Shown: positions 34,966-45,331, numbered from the stretch's first letter. The stretch is 64,000 nt of DNA from Allobosea sp. (GCA_024231975.1 JAAEQB010000089.1:8073-72072); one strand, 5' to 3'. Notes: generated from the sequence alone by a model not told the origin. A program made the numbers and translations.

Positions 34966-36675
34966 ATGCCGCAAGAGCCCGCCACGCAGAGAACCGCCGA
35001 GACCGCCGAAGCCGACCTCGCCGCCGCGGGCCTGACGCCTCACCACGGCCCCTATTCGGCTTTTGCGCCGTTGCGCCATCCGATCTTCCGCGCCGTCTGG
35101 ATCGCAAGCCTCGTCTCGAACTTCGGCGGCCTCGTCCAAATGGTCGGTGCCGCCTGGCTGATGACCTCGATCTCCGATTCGCCGGACATGGTCGCGCTCG
35201 TCCAGTCCTCGACCACGCTGCCGGTGATGATCTTCTCGCTTGCCGCCGGGGCGATCGCGGACAACTACGACCGCCGCCGTATCCTGCTGACGGCCCAGGG
35301 CTTCATGCTCGCTGTTTCGATCATGCTGGCGGTCTTCGCCTGGTATGGGCTGCTCTCGCCCTGGCTCCTGCTGGCCTTCACCTTCCTGCTCGGTTGCGGC
35401 AACGCGCTCAACAACCCGGCCTGGCAATCCTCGGTCGGCGACATGGTCCCGCGCCCCGAGGTGCCGGCGGCGGTGACGTTGAACAGCGTCGCCTTCAACA
35501 TCGCTCGCAGCGTCGGCCCGGCGATCGGCGGCGCCATCGTCGCCGCTTTCGGTGCGGTCGCCGCCTTCCTCGTCAACGCCTTCAGCTACATCGGCCTGCT
35601 CGCCGTGCTGGCCCGCTGGCAGCCGCCGCATGTCGAGCGCGTGCTGCCGCGCGAGACGTTCCTGCTCGCGATGGGCGCCGGTCTCCGCTATGTCGCGATG
35701 TCGCCCAATATCCGCGCCGTCATCCTGCGCGCCTCCCTCTTCGGCTTCGGCGGCATCGTCGGTCTCGCTTTGATGCCGCTGGTCGCACGCGACCTGGTGC
35801 GCGGCGGCCCGCTGACATACGGCATCCTGCTGGGAGCCTTCGGCGTCGGCGCGGTCGCCGGAGCCTTCGTCAGCGGCCGGCTGCGCGGTCGTTTCAGCAC
35901 CGAGACCCTCGTGCGTCTGACCTTCCTGGCCTATGCGGCCGGGGCCTTGGTGGTCGGTCTGAGCCGAACCCTGTGGCTCACCATGCCAGCACTTGCGGTC
36001 GGCGGCGCGTGCTGGGTGCTGGCGCTCTCGACCTTCAATTCGACGGTGCAGCTATCGGCGCCGCGCTGGGTGGTGGGGCGCGCGCTGGCGCTCTACCAGA
36101 TGGCGGCCTTCGGCGGCATGGCCGTGGGCAGCTGGGCCTGGGGCTGGGTTACCCTCCATACCGGCCCGACGGGCGCCCTGTACGCGGCGGCGGCGGCGCT
36201 CGTCTTGGGCGCGGCCGCCGGACTGCGCTATCGGCTGCCCCCGCTCGAAGCGCTCAATCTCGATCCGCTCAGCCGTTGGCGCGAGCCTACGGTCGCAGTC
36301 GATATCGAGCCACGCAGCGGCCCGGTCTTCGTCACCATCGAATGGCGAATCCGGCAGGAGGATGTGGTCGAGTTCCTGAAGGCGATGGAGGAGCGCCGGC
36401 GCATCCGCCGCCGCGACGGCGCCCGCCACTGGTCGCTGCTGCGCGACCTGACCGATGCCGAGCTCTGGATCGAGCGCTACGACAGCCCGACCTGGGTCGA
36501 ATATGTCCGCCAGGCCCAGCGCGCCACCCAGGCCGACGCCGAAATCGGCGACCGGGTCAGGGGCCTGCATATCGGACCCGAGCCGCCGGTCGTGCATCGC
36601 ATGGTCGAGCGTCAGACCGGTGCGTTGCCGCGCGAGGTACTGCGCGCGACCCAGCAGGCCCAAGCGTTGCCCTGA
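34966..36675 (+). CDS. MFS transporter with C-terminal ABM-like domain (MFS_3 type)
   Basis: 569 residues. The N-terminal 420 residues are an MFS transporter with about 12 segments, starting PLRHPIFRAVWIASLVSNFG, with GALAGAIADNYDRRRILL-like loop A (AAGAIADNYDRRRILL). The C-terminal 140 residues form a soluble domain typical of the Transmembrane secretion effector group: FVTIEWRIRQEDVVEFLKAM and RIRRRDGARHWSLLRDL, like an antibiotic-biosynthesis-monooxygenase barrel. Substrate unknown; the family includes siderophore and drug exporters. It follows the NIPSNAP gene by 56 bases. Confidence 0.9.
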   Translation: MPQEPATQRTAETAEADLAAAGLTPHHGPYSAFAPLRHPIFRAVWIASLVSNFGGLVQMVGAAWLMTSISDSPDMVALVQSSTTLPVMIFSLAAGAIADNYDRRRILLTAQGFMLAVSIMLAVFAWYGLLSPWLLLAFTFLLGCGNALNNPAWQSSVGDMVPRPEVPAAVTLNSVAFNIARSVGPAIGGAIVAAFGAVAAFLVNAFSYIGLLAVLARWQPPHVERVLPRETFLLAMGAGLRYVAMSPNIRAVILRASLFGFGGIVGLALMPLVARDLVRGGPLTYGILLGAFGVGAVAGAFVSGRLRGRFSTETLVRLTFLAYAAGALVVGLSRTLWLTMPALAVGGACWVLALSTFNSTVQLSAPRWVVGRALALYQMAAFGGMAVGSWAWGWVTLHTGPTGALYAAAAALVLGAAAGLRYRLPPLEALNLDPLSRWREPTVAVDIEPRSGPVFVTIEWRIRQEDVVEFLKAMEERRRIRRRDGARHWSLLRDLTDAELWIERYDSPTWVEYVRQAQRATQADAEIGDRVRGLHIGPEPPVVHRMVERQTGALPREVLRATQQAQALP

Positions 36676-36967
36676 GCGGCGGCGATCCTGCCGCCGATCG
36701 CGCTCCTCGCCGGCGAAGCGGCCGCGGCGCCGCAATGTCGGTCCCGAAGTGGAGATGCAGCAGCAGCTCACGGCCGCCGTTCCTGGTTGGCGCGACCTGC
36801 GCAGCAAGACGCCGCATCGCTACAGCGATCGCGCCCATCTCCGCCCCTTAATGTCTGAATAACAATTTAGGAATTACCGTTATCGCCGATTCGCCGTCTG
36901 GTTGAATTTGTGCCCACGCGTCGCGTCCATGTGGAGTAGCTGATTCCGTTGACGCCGGCCCCGGGGG

Positions 36968-39919
36968 GTGCGCTTGCCGAAAACGATGGCGAAGGGCCGA
37001 GCGACTGCCTGCAGTTGTCGCCGATCCCTGTTGCGGACGACAGCGCTCGTTGCGCTGATCTGCGCGGCCTCCGGCGCACGGCCCGCCAGCGCACAGCCTG
37101 TGACGGGCAGCGGCGACCTGATTCCAGGTCCCGCTCAAACGCCCAACTGGATTGTCGGCGGCGATCTTCGGGTCGGCGATGGCGGCACTGGTCAGCTCGA
37201 CATCACGGCTGGCGGAACGGTGCTGAATGATCTCGGCTACATCGCCTTCGGGATCGGCAGTATTGGCACGGTCACCGTCTCGGGGCAGGACGGCAGCGGC
37301 AATCGATCGACCTGGTCCAATGCGAACGACCTCGTCATCGGCGAGGCAGGAACCGGCTCGCTGACGATCACCGGCGGCGGTGTCGTCAACAATCGGGACG
37401 GCTATATCGGAGCCGACTCCACGGGCGTCGGTACGGTCACCGTTTCGGGCGTAGGCAGCAACGGCAGGGCCTCGACATGGACCAATGTCGGCGATCTTCA
37501 CGTCGGCTACAACGGCACCGGGACATTGAATATTCTCGCCGGTGGCCAGGTTTCGAATGTCGGCGGCGACATCAGTGGCGGGGGTAATGCGCTCGTCAGC
37601 GGACAGGGCTCGTCCTGGCACAACAGCGGCCGGCTGACCGTCGGCCTGTACGGGACCGGAACCCTGCGCGTCGAAGACGGTGCGACGATTTCGAGCGCGG
37701 ACGGCATCGTCGGCGATAGCGCCCAAGGCGATGCCGTGCTGACCGGTGCGGGCACGACATGGACCAATACCGGGCAATTCACCGTTGGCAGCTTCGGCAC
37801 GGGCACCTTGCGGATCGAAGACGGCGCCACCGTCACCAGCAATCAGGGCTATATCGGCGCCAGCGACACCGGTAGCGTCACGGTGAGCGGAGCGGGGTCG
37901 AAATGGTCGATGTCGCCGTACAGCCTGACCATCGGCAACTTCGGCATCGGCTCGCTGACAGTCGAGAATGGTGGGTTGGTGCGCGCCGAAGGCGGTGTCC
38001 TGCTCGGAGTTGCCTCGATTTCCAGCGGAACGTTGCTTCTGCAGGGCTCCACGAATAATCGCGGCGTTCTGGAAACCAGCCGGATCTTCACTGGCTATGG
38101 CACGACAAGCGTCACGTTCAACGGTGGCCTGCTGCGTGCGACAGACGACAACCCCGATTTCTTCGCGGGTTTCGAAGGGCGCACGATCACCATCGGCGCG
38201 AATGGCGTCGTCATCGACACGGATGGCCATGACATCGGCATCTCTCCGACCTTCACCGGCGCAGGAGCCCTGATCAAGGATGGGCCAGGCAAGCTGACGC
38301 TGACCGGCGACAGCGGTTCGACCTTCACCGGCGCCGGCAGCGTGGTGGCGGGCACGCTCGTCGTGAACGGCATCCTCGGCGGAACGATGGAGGTCATCGG
38401 CGGCCGCCTGCAGGGCATCGGCACGGTCGGGGCCACGACCAATCAGCCAGGCGGCACGATCGCGCCGGGCAATTCGATCGGCACGCTGACCATCAACGGC
38501 GACTATGTCGGGAACGGCGGCCAGCTGGAGATCGAAACCGTTCTTGGCGGCGATGCCTCACCGTCGGATCGCCTCGTCATCACCGGCAGCACCTCCGGGA
38601 CCACCACGGTCAGGGTGATCAACCAGGGCGGGACCGGCGCAAGGACCGTCGAAGGCATCAAGATCGTCGATGTCGGTGGCGCCTCGAACGGCACCTTCTC
38701 CCTGCAGGGCAATTACGTCTTCCAGGGGCAGCAGGCCGTCGTCGCCGGCGCTTACGCCTATACGCTGCACAAGAACGGCGTGAGCACGCCCAATGACGGC
38801 GACTGGTATCTGCGCTCGGTCTATACCGTGTCGTCTGGCTCCGGCTCGTCTTCGACCGGATCCTCCTCCATATCGGGCTCGTCTGCCACCGAAGCATCCG
38901 GGGACGGTGCCAGCTCCGCGGCGGCCGAATCGTCCGGCACGGTCGTCACCCCCATCTACCAGCCGGGCGCCTCGCTCTATGAGGCTTATGGGCAGGTGCT
39001 GCAGCGCATGAACCAGCTGCAGACGTTGCGCCAGCGTGTCGGCGAGCGCTTCGACGGGCGGACGGGCGCTTCCTCGTCCATGGCGGGGCACGCTGTCTGG
39101 GCGCGCATCGACGGTGCTCACGCCCGGGTGACGCCGAGTTTTTCGACCACCGGTACCGGCTACACGATCGACAGCTGGCGGCTGCAGATCGGCGTCGACG
39201 GGCAGTTGCTCGCCAATGATTCCGGCATCCTGGTGGGCGGGCTCTCGCTGCACCATGGCGGAGCGTCGGCTGATGTCTCCTCGGTCTTCGGGCAAGGCAG
39301 GATCGCCTCGCGCGGCAGCGGTTTCGCCGGCACGCTGACCTGGTATGGGGCGAGTGGCTTCTACGCCGATGCCCAGGCTCAGTTCAGCTGGTTCGACAGC
39401 GACCTGTCCTCGACCACGACCGGGCGCCGGCTCGCCAAGGGCAAGGCCGGCTTCGGCTCCGTTCTGGGGCTCGAACTCGGTCAGCGCTTCGCCCTCGCCG
39501 GCGACTGGTCGCTGACGCCTCAGGTTCAGCTGAGCTATGCCCGCATCGATGCCGACAGCTTCGTTGATCCGTTCGGAGCCTCTGTCGCCGTGGGGCACGG
39601 CGACAGCCTGCGCGGCCGCCTCGGCCTCTCGGCCGACTATCGGGCGAGCTGGCGCGACGCTGGCGGGCGAAAGGTCGACATGGCTCTCTACGGCATCGCC
39701 AACCTGCACTACGACTTTCGCGGTGGGACGGCGACGATGGTCGCAGACGCCCGCTTGACCAGCCGCGAGGAGCGGCTCCAGGGCGGGCTCGGCCTCGGCG
39801 CCAAATACGCATGGGATCGCTATGCGCTCTATGGCGAGGTCGAGGCGCGCACCAGCCTCGCCCATTTCGCCGATAGCCATACCATCGCAGGACGCGCCGG
39901 CCTCAGGATCAGCTGGTAG
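36968..39919 (+). CDS. Type V autotransporter with repeat passenger
   Basis: 983 residues from the GTG at 36968 (an ATG at 36986 is possible). A long signal peptide ends near residue 43 (TALVALICAASGARPASAQ). Residues about 60-370 hold six copies of a beta-helix repeat: a TWSN or TWTN start, a (V/I)G step, and GTGTL(T/R)I followed by G-G/A-x-V. Then come an autotransporter strand repeat (LIKDGPGKLTLTGDSGSTFT), a Ser-rich linker, and a 270-residue beta barrel ending GRAGLRISW, whose final Trp is the usual outer-membrane signal. It probably presents a surface adhesin. No protease site was seen. Confidence 0.93.
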   Translation: MRLPKTMAKGRATACSCRRSLLRTTALVALICAASGARPASAQPVTGSGDLIPGPAQTPNWIVGGDLRVGDGGTGQLDITAGGTVLNDLGYIAFGIGSIGTVTVSGQDGSGNRSTWSNANDLVIGEAGTGSLTITGGGVVNNRDGYIGADSTGVGTVTVSGVGSNGRASTWTNVGDLHVGYNGTGTLNILAGGQVSNVGGDISGGGNALVSGQGSSWHNSGRLTVGLYGTGTLRVEDGATISSADGIVGDSAQGDAVLTGAGTTWTNTGQFTVGSFGTGTLRIEDGATVTSNQGYIGASDTGSVTVSGAGSKWSMSPYSLTIGNFGIGSLTVENGGLVRAEGGVLLGVASISSGTLLLQGSTNNRGVLETSRIFTGYGTTSVTFNGGLLRATDDNPDFFAGFEGRTITIGANGVVIDTDGHDIGISPTFTGAGALIKDGPGKLTLTGDSGSTFTGAGSVVAGTLVVNGILGGTMEVIGGRLQGIGTVGATTNQPGGTIAPGNSIGTLTINGDYVGNGGQLEIETVLGGDASPSDRLVITGSTSGTTTVRVINQGGTGARTVEGIKIVDVGGASNGTFSLQGNYVFQGQQAVVAGAYAYTLHKNGVSTPNDGDWYLRSVYTVSSGSGSSSTGSSSISGSSATEASGDGASSAAAESSGTVVTPIYQPGASLYEAYGQVLQRMNQLQTLRQRVGERFDGRTGASSSMAGHAVWARIDGAHARVTPSFSTTGTGYTIDSWRLQIGVDGQLLANDSGILVGGLSLHHGGASADVSSVFGQGRIASRGSGFAGTLTWYGASGFYADAQAQFSWFDSDLSSTTTGRRLAKGKAGFGSVLGLELGQRFALAGDWSLTPQVQLSYARIDADSFVDPFGASVAVGHGDSLRGRLGLSADYRASWRDAGGRKVDMALYGIANLHYDFRGGTATMVADARLTSREERLQGGLGLGAKYAWDRYALYGEVEARTSLAHFADSHTIAGRAGLRISW

Positions 39920-39959
39920 CGAGCCAATACCCAGCCCCAGGTGGCGGCCTTCAGGAGCT

Positions 39960-40046
39960 TGGTGCGGACGGCGGGGATCGAACCCGCATACCGTTTCCGG
40001 TGAGGCATTTTAAGTGCCTTGCGTCTACCAGTTTCGCCACGTCCGC
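39960..40046 (-). tRNA. tRNA-Leu (UAA)
   Basis: Minus strand; acceptor GCGGACG pairs with CGTCCGC, a long variable arm as expected for Leu, anticodon TAA in CTTAAAA, T-arm GGTTCGATCCC, and encoded CCA. Confidence 0.97.
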
Positions 40047-40106
40047 GCGGCGAGACTGGTTAGCGATACCAGCGCCCGGCGACAAGCGCCGGTTGCGCAT
40101 CTGTCC

Positions 40107-40757
40107 TCAGCGCCGATGCGCCGGCTTGTACCATTCGACCCCGTCCGGATCGACATAGAGCCCGGGCGCGACGTCGGAGCCGATCTTCTTCTCCTGCATC
40201 GGCACGCGCACCGTGTCGTCGCGGTCGCCGCGGCGGATATAGGGGCCGCTCGCCTGCTGGTGCTGGCCGCGTCCGCCGCCATCGCCGCCGCCGATCACCG
40301 CGCGGCGGGCCGCGACCTTGTCGTCCAGCGCCGCGACCTGTCGGGCCGCGAAGGCGACCTTGGCCGTGCCCTCGATGATCGGCAGCGCCTTGCCCGCGGC
40401 GCCCTCGCCGGTGACGCGGATGCCGACGAAGCGCGGCACATAGGTCTGTCCGCCGCCAGCGCGCGCCAGCGCGTCCCAGCCGCCGGTGGTCGAGATCTGC
40501 GCGCCGCAGCGCTTGTGGGCGCGCTCGCAAGCCGCGCGCGAGGCGTAGCGCGGCGCCTTCTGCTCGAATTCGGCGCGGGCGTTGCGATAGGCGTGCTCGC
40601 ATTGCTCTGCCGAGAGCTTGCCAGCCTCGATGCATTCGTCGCGGCGGACATAGGTCTGGCCGGCCGCCTGGGCGACGACATCGGCGGGAGTCAGGGCGAT
40701 CCCGGCCACGGCAAAGGCCGCCGCGCGGGCGAAGACAAGGGGAAGGAGCGTGATCAT
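40107..40757 (-). CDS. DUF1190 (YgiB-like) protein
   Basis: 216 residues from the ATG at 40757. A signal-like N-terminus (FARAAAFAVAGIALTPADVV) is followed by the cysteine-containing repeats of DUF1190: YVRRDECIEAGKLSAEQCEH and YASRAACERAHKRCGAQ. A glycine-rich stretch precedes the C-terminus DPDGVEWYKP. YgiB-like proteins are envelope proteins with a proposed biofilm role. It starts 30 bases after the acyl-activating enzyme gene on the same strand. Confidence 0.82.
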   Translation of the reverse strand: MITLLPLVFARAAAFAVAGIALTPADVVAQAAGQTYVRRDECIEAGKLSAEQCEHAYRNARAEFEQKAPRYASRAACERAHKRCGAQISTTGGWDALARAGGGQTYVPRFVGIRVTGEGAAGKALPIIEGTAKVAFAARQVAALDDKVAARRAVIGGGDGGGRGQHQQASGPYIRRGDRDDTVRVPMQEKKIGSDVAPGLYVDPDGVEWYKPAHRR

Positions 40758-40786
40758 GCAGCTTCCCTGAGCATGCGATTGTGGCG

Positions 40787-42367
40787 TCACAGCAGCGGCC
40801 TCATCGTGATGGCGAGCTCGCGCGTGCCACCATAATCGATTTTGCCGTTGCCGAGGACGGGAATCGCGCGGGTGACCAGGATCGCCTTGGGCAGCCATAA
40901 TTCCGGGAAGCCCTGGCGCTTGGCCTCGTCCTGCAGTGCTTTCTTCTCGGCATCGGGCTTTTCCGTGACGAGGACGAGCTGCTCGCCCTTGCGAATGTCG
41001 GGCAGCGCCACGACCACGTGATTGTGACCGGGCCAGAGGCCGGCGACCATCGATTCGACCGCCGCCAGCGAGACCATCTCGCCGCCGAGCTTGGCGAAGC
41101 GCTTCGCCCTGCCCCTGATCGCGACGAAGCCGTCATCGATCGTGACGATGTCGCCGGTGTCGTGCCAGCCACCCTCCGGCGGCACGATCGCACCGGGATT
41201 GTCGGCGTTGAGATAGCCGAGCATCACGTTCGGGCCCTTGACGCAGAGGCGGCCGCCCTCGGTGATGCCCTCGACCGGCTCGAGCTTCGCCGTGATGCCG
41301 GGCAGGAGCCGCCCGACCGTGCCCTCGCGCATCGCCACCGGCGTATTGCAGGCCAGCACCGGCGAGCACTCGGTGCAGCCATAGCCCTCCAGGATGGTGG
41401 TGCCGTAGGGCTCCCAGAGCTTGCGCGTCTCCGGCTTCACCCGCTCGGCCCCGGCGACGACATAGCGCACGCTCTTGAGGTCGCCCTCGTCCGCAGCGCG
41501 CGCGTAACCCTGCAAGAACGTGTCGGTGGCGAACAGGAAGGTCGCCCCGGTCTCGCCGATCAGCTTGGGCACCTGCTTGTAGTGCAGCGGGCTCGGATAG
41601 AGCACGACCTTCATGCCATGAGTGAGCGGCATCAGCAGCGCCGCCGTCAACCCGAAGGAGTGGAAGGCCGGCAGCGGGTTCATGACGATGTCGCGCTCGG
41701 AGAGGAAGCCGGCGGCGAGCTGGAAGATCTGGTTGGCGTTGGCGATCAGATTGGCATGGCTCAGCACCACGCCCTTCGGCTTGCCCTCGGTGCCGGAAGT
41801 GAACAGCACCACGGCGGGATCGTCAGGCCGTGCGGCATGGCTGCGCAGGGCCAGCCCGGGCGCCAGCGAGGCGAGCGCGCCGAGCGCCTTGTCGAGGCTG
41901 GTCAGCTCCTTGCGGACATCTTCGAGATAGATCACCCGCCGCCCCGGCGCGAGCGCCTCGACGATGTCGTCGAGCTTGGCCTGGTCGATGAAGCGGCGCG
42001 AGGTGACGATGGTCGAAATCGGCCCGATCTCGCAGGCGGCGGTGAGATTCTTCAGACCGGCGGTGAAGTTGAGCAGCGCCGGCACGCGGCCATAGGCTGA
42101 GAGCCCGAACAGCGTCACCGCCATGCCCTGGACATTGGGCAGCATCAGCCCGACCTTTTCGCCGGGCTTCGTCAGCGCCGAAAGCTTGCGGCCGAGCACC
42201 AGCGCCCCCAGCACCAGGCTGCCATAGCTGAGCGGCTTGCGCTCCGGATCCTCCAGCGCGATGCGGCTCTTGCCGTGCTTGCCGGCGGCAGCCAGCAGCG
42301 CCTGGAACAGTGTGATCCTGGCGCCTTCGACGTCGAAGGGCTGTGCCGGCAATTCGGTTGCGGCCAT
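40787..42367 (-). CDS. AMP-forming acyl-activating enzyme, Aas-like
   Basis: 526 residues. The ANL superfamily motifs are present: VVLFTSGTEGKPKGVVLSHA (P-loop-like), EGYGCTECSPVLACNTP, HDTGDIVTIDDGFVAIRGRA and the closing GNGKIDYGGTREL with its Lys. The sequence resembles the acyl-ACP synthetase half of Aas (acyl-glycerophosphoethanolamine recycling) without its acyltransferase part. It would load a fatty acid on ACP or CoA via an acyl-adenylate. Substrate not shown. It is upstream of the DUF1190 gene. Confidence 0.9.
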   Translation of the reverse strand: MAATELPAQPFDVEGARITLFQALLAAAGKHGKSRIALEDPERKPLSYGSLVLGALVLGRKLSALTKPGEKVGLMLPNVQGMAVTLFGLSAYGRVPALLNFTAGLKNLTAACEIGPISTIVTSRRFIDQAKLDDIVEALAPGRRVIYLEDVRKELTSLDKALGALASLAPGLALRSHAARPDDPAVVLFTSGTEGKPKGVVLSHANLIANANQIFQLAAGFLSERDIVMNPLPAFHSFGLTAALLMPLTHGMKVVLYPSPLHYKQVPKLIGETGATFLFATDTFLQGYARAADEGDLKSVRYVVAGAERVKPETRKLWEPYGTTILEGYGCTECSPVLACNTPVAMREGTVGRLLPGITAKLEPVEGITEGGRLCVKGPNVMLGYLNADNPGAIVPPEGGWHDTGDIVTIDDGFVAIRGRAKRFAKLGGEMVSLAAVESMVAGLWPGHNHVVVALPDIRKGEQLVLVTEKPDAEKKALQDEAKRQGFPELWLPKAILVTRAIPVLGNGKIDYGGTRELAITMRPLL

Positions 42368-42500
42368 TCGGCTCGTGCTCCCCTTGTCGTTCCTCTTGCC
42401 CGCAACCTAAGGCCTGTGGGCAGCGATACAATCCGTCGGCAGAAACTTCCCCAGCGTCACTCACCGCGCTAGGGTTGCGCCGCCAATGGAGGCTTCCGCC

Positions 42501-44444
42501 ATGCCTCGACTGCGCCTGCTCCTGTCATTGCTTCTGATCGTGACGGTTGAATGCGCCGCTGGCGGCGCGCTCGCCCAGCCGCGCATCGATTGGGAAATCG
42601 CCAACCGCTTCCGCCTGTTCCGCGATGAGGCGCAGTTCCGCAGGCTGGCCGAGATCTATGCGGCGCTGCCGGCAGCCGACCGGCGCGAGCACCCGGCTTT
42701 CGCCTTCGAGGATGCGATGCAGCGTGCCGCCGCCGCCCGCACGCTGGGACCTGCCTTCGGCGATCCCGTCAGCGTCGCGCGCTGGGGCTGGACCTCGGCG
42801 GTCACGCGCCGGACCTGTTTCCAGAACGGCAATCGCGGCCATTGGCAATGCCTGCTCGACACCGGCGACCAGTTCATGGAGCCGCGCGTCGCCGATGTGC
42901 TCGTGCGGATCGCCGAGTTGCCGCCGACGCTCGCCGGCAGGACCTGCCGCTGGATGGCCGGCGAGCTTGCCGTGTCTGCCGCCTGCTCCGGGGAGGCCAG
43001 GCTTGCGCGCCGCGCCTTCGGCGAGCCCTTCGACATTGCCGTCAGCGCCGATGGCGCCCCAATCGCCGAGGCCAAGGCGGTGAAGCTGCGCCACATCGCC
43101 ATCGCCGGCTTCGGCGATTCCTTCTCCTCGGGCGAGGGCAATCCCGATCGGCCGGCCGAATTCATCGACGACGGCATCAACACGTACCGGAATTCCTCGC
43201 CCCTGCCCGAAGGGCACGGCTTCCGCAATTATCCGCGGCGGCGCGGCGCGACCGACAGCTCGCTGGGCGGCGCGGCGGCCGCGATCTGGCTCAACGCGCA
43301 ATGCCACCGCTCGCTCTATTCGCAGCATGTCCGCGCCGCGCTCGTCCTGGCCCTGGCCCATCGCGACGTTGCGGTGACGCTGACGCCCTATAGCTGCACC
43401 GGAGCCGAAGTCAGCGCCGGGCTCCTCGGCTACTATGCGGCGCGCGACGATGTCGGCGATGCCGTCTATGACGCCTCGCCCCAGCTGATGCGCTACTGGC
43501 GCGACTATTGCCGCAGCTTCGCCGGCTACAACCGCTTCGACGACGAGGGTCCCGGCTTCGACTGGCGCCGCGACCTGCCGCACTGCAATCAGCCGCGCGC
43601 CATGAAGCCGGATGCGGTCCTGCTCAGCATCGGCGGCAACGACATCGGCTTCTCCAGCGTCATCGCCGAGGAGGTGGTCGGGCGCGGCCGCTTCGGCCTG
43701 CGCATCGGCCTGCTCTACAAGCTCTGGCTCAGCCAGATCGACACCAAGACCTTCGCCGAGGCGCGCCGGGCCGTCGACGAGGTGATCCCCGATCGCATCC
43801 GCGAGCTCTCGGCCGCTTTCGAGAAGCATCTCGACGTCCCGGCCTCGGCCATCGTCCAGACCGCCTATCCGCAGGTCACGCGCGGCGAGAGCGGCCCTTG
43901 CGGCATCAGCACCAGCGGTATGGACGTGCACCGCATCCTCGCGATCAGCAAGGCTAGCACGGGCAACGAGGCGACATCGTTCGTTCCGTATCTCAACCGC
44001 GGCATCGCCGCGGCGATCGCGAGCTTGCCCGAGGCGCGGCGCTGGCGCTTCGTCGACGGCCATGTCGAGCGCTTCACCGGTCATGCGCTGTGTACGGAGG
44101 GCGCGCCTGCCGACGGGCCGGACCGACAGATCTCCGGCACCATGCGCTTTCCGACCTGGAATTTTTCCCAGCGCCGCTGGGAGCCTTTCGCGCCGAGCGC
44201 CTGGCGCGCCTATCGCCCACGCCAGCGCTGGTTCGTCACACCCAACGACTCGTTCCTGACCGGCCACTACATGCGCGTCGGCACCATCGAAGGCTCGGAC
44301 ACCACCGACCCGCTCAGCCCGGAACAGCCGCTCTTCGCGGCGACGCTCGGCGGCTCATTTCATCCCAACGCCAGCGGCCATGCCGCGATCGCCGATGCGA
44401 CCATTCCGGTCCTGCGCGAGGTGCTCACCCTTCCACAGCCTTGA
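42501..44444 (+). CDS. Secreted SGNH/GDSL hydrolase
   Basis: 647 residues from the ATG at 42501, with GGAGG nine bases upstream. A signal peptide ends near residue 25 (LLLIVTVECAAGGALAQ). SGNH blocks are visible: block I IAIAGFGDSFSSGEGNPDRP, block III LLSIGGNDIGFSS and block V SFHPNASGHAAIAD, giving the Ser-Gly-Asn-His set. The large size with about 180 residues before block I is unlike small esterases. It may act on polysaccharide or lipid outside the cytoplasm. Isolated gene; no pathway context. Confidence 0.88.
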   Translation: MPRLRLLLSLLLIVTVECAAGGALAQPRIDWEIANRFRLFRDEAQFRRLAEIYAALPAADRREHPAFAFEDAMQRAAAARTLGPAFGDPVSVARWGWTSAVTRRTCFQNGNRGHWQCLLDTGDQFMEPRVADVLVRIAELPPTLAGRTCRWMAGELAVSAACSGEARLARRAFGEPFDIAVSADGAPIAEAKAVKLRHIAIAGFGDSFSSGEGNPDRPAEFIDDGINTYRNSSPLPEGHGFRNYPRRRGATDSSLGGAAAAIWLNAQCHRSLYSQHVRAALVLALAHRDVAVTLTPYSCTGAEVSAGLLGYYAARDDVGDAVYDASPQLMRYWRDYCRSFAGYNRFDDEGPGFDWRRDLPHCNQPRAMKPDAVLLSIGGNDIGFSSVIAEEVVGRGRFGLRIGLLYKLWLSQIDTKTFAEARRAVDEVIPDRIRELSAAFEKHLDVPASAIVQTAYPQVTRGESGPCGISTSGMDVHRILAISKASTGNEATSFVPYLNRGIAAAIASLPEARRWRFVDGHVERFTGHALCTEGAPADGPDRQISGTMRFPTWNFSQRRWEPFAPSAWRAYRPRQRWFVTPNDSFLTGHYMRVGTIEGSDTTDPLSPEQPLFAATLGGSFHPNASGHAAIADATIPVLREVLTLPQP

Positions 44445-44672
44445 TCGCTTTGCCGGCGCATGGCCGCGATGCGCCGGGCGCGGCCGGAATGCTGCAGCGC
44501 AACGAAAATCGGAGCGAAAGCCGGCCGCAACTCAACAATCCCGAAACGAAGCCGACGCAATCGCCGAAATGTGACGAAGAAGCGATTCATCACGTCGCGC
44601 GGCCGTCATTGAGATCGGGCAGTCTAGTCGCTATCTCCGGTTGCGGAGCTGGGGATTGCAGCCGTGCCGACC

Positions 44673-45185
44673 ATGTCGAAACAGATCATTGCCGCCGCGC
44701 TGGCAGCGACCTTTGTCGCCAGCGCCGCGCCGGCGAATGCCGCGGGTTTCTGGGAGACGCTGTTCGGCGTTCCGCAGCGCCCGGCCTACGCGCCCGTGCC
44801 GGACAGCAACCCGCTGCACATGACCGTGCGGCCCAAGCACAAGAAGGCCGCGACGACGACAGACGGCAAGGACGGGCCGAAGCCGAAGCTCGTCAAGCCG
44901 ATGGAATATGCCAACGACCCGTTCTGGTATCTCAAGGACGAAACGCTGAAGAAGGGCGACATCATCGTCCTCAAGGATCGCGTCGTGGTCTTCGATGGCG
45001 GTGGCCGCAACTATGCCAATTTCGCCAGCTTCCAGACCAGCAAGCTGCTCTCGGCCAAGGCCAAGGGCCAGCTCAAATATCTGGTCTCGACGCCGCGAGA
45101 CAACCACACCGTCTGGGAGCCGGTCCAGGCGATCACGGACCGCAACACCAGCGCCTCGGCGGAGCTCTCGGAACGCTCGCGCTGA
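44673..45185 (+). CDS. Secreted hypothetical protein
   Basis: 170 residues from the ATG at 44673 (a GTG nine bases earlier is less likely). A signal peptide (MSKQIIAAALAATFVASAAP) ends near residue 24. The mature protein is basic, with PKHKKAATTT and KPKLVKPMEYANDPFWYL. The central strands DIIVLKDRVVVFDGG may be a short barrel. No family recognised. The 228-base gap upstream shows no other gene. Confidence 0.75.
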   Translation: MSKQIIAAALAATFVASAAPANAAGFWETLFGVPQRPAYAPVPDSNPLHMTVRPKHKKAATTTDGKDGPKPKLVKPMEYANDPFWYLKDETLKKGDIIVLKDRVVVFDGGGRNYANFASFQTSKLLSAKAKGQLKYLVSTPRDNHTVWEPVQAITDRNTSASAELSERSR

Positions 45186-45331
45186 GCCTCCGGGCCAGGC
45201 TCGCGCATCGCATTACTGTCGCATTGATACCTTCGAACGGTCAGACCTCAGACAGAGGCTGACCGGATTTCGCAACTAGCGTCGGTCCGCATCGGGTGTT
45301 TGCCCCTCCCTCCAGCGATGGAAAGGAGCCA

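Noticed and set aside
36676..36967. Terminator after the MFS gene
   Set aside because: GGCGGC/GCCGCC can form a hairpin, but no T run follows on the plus strand.
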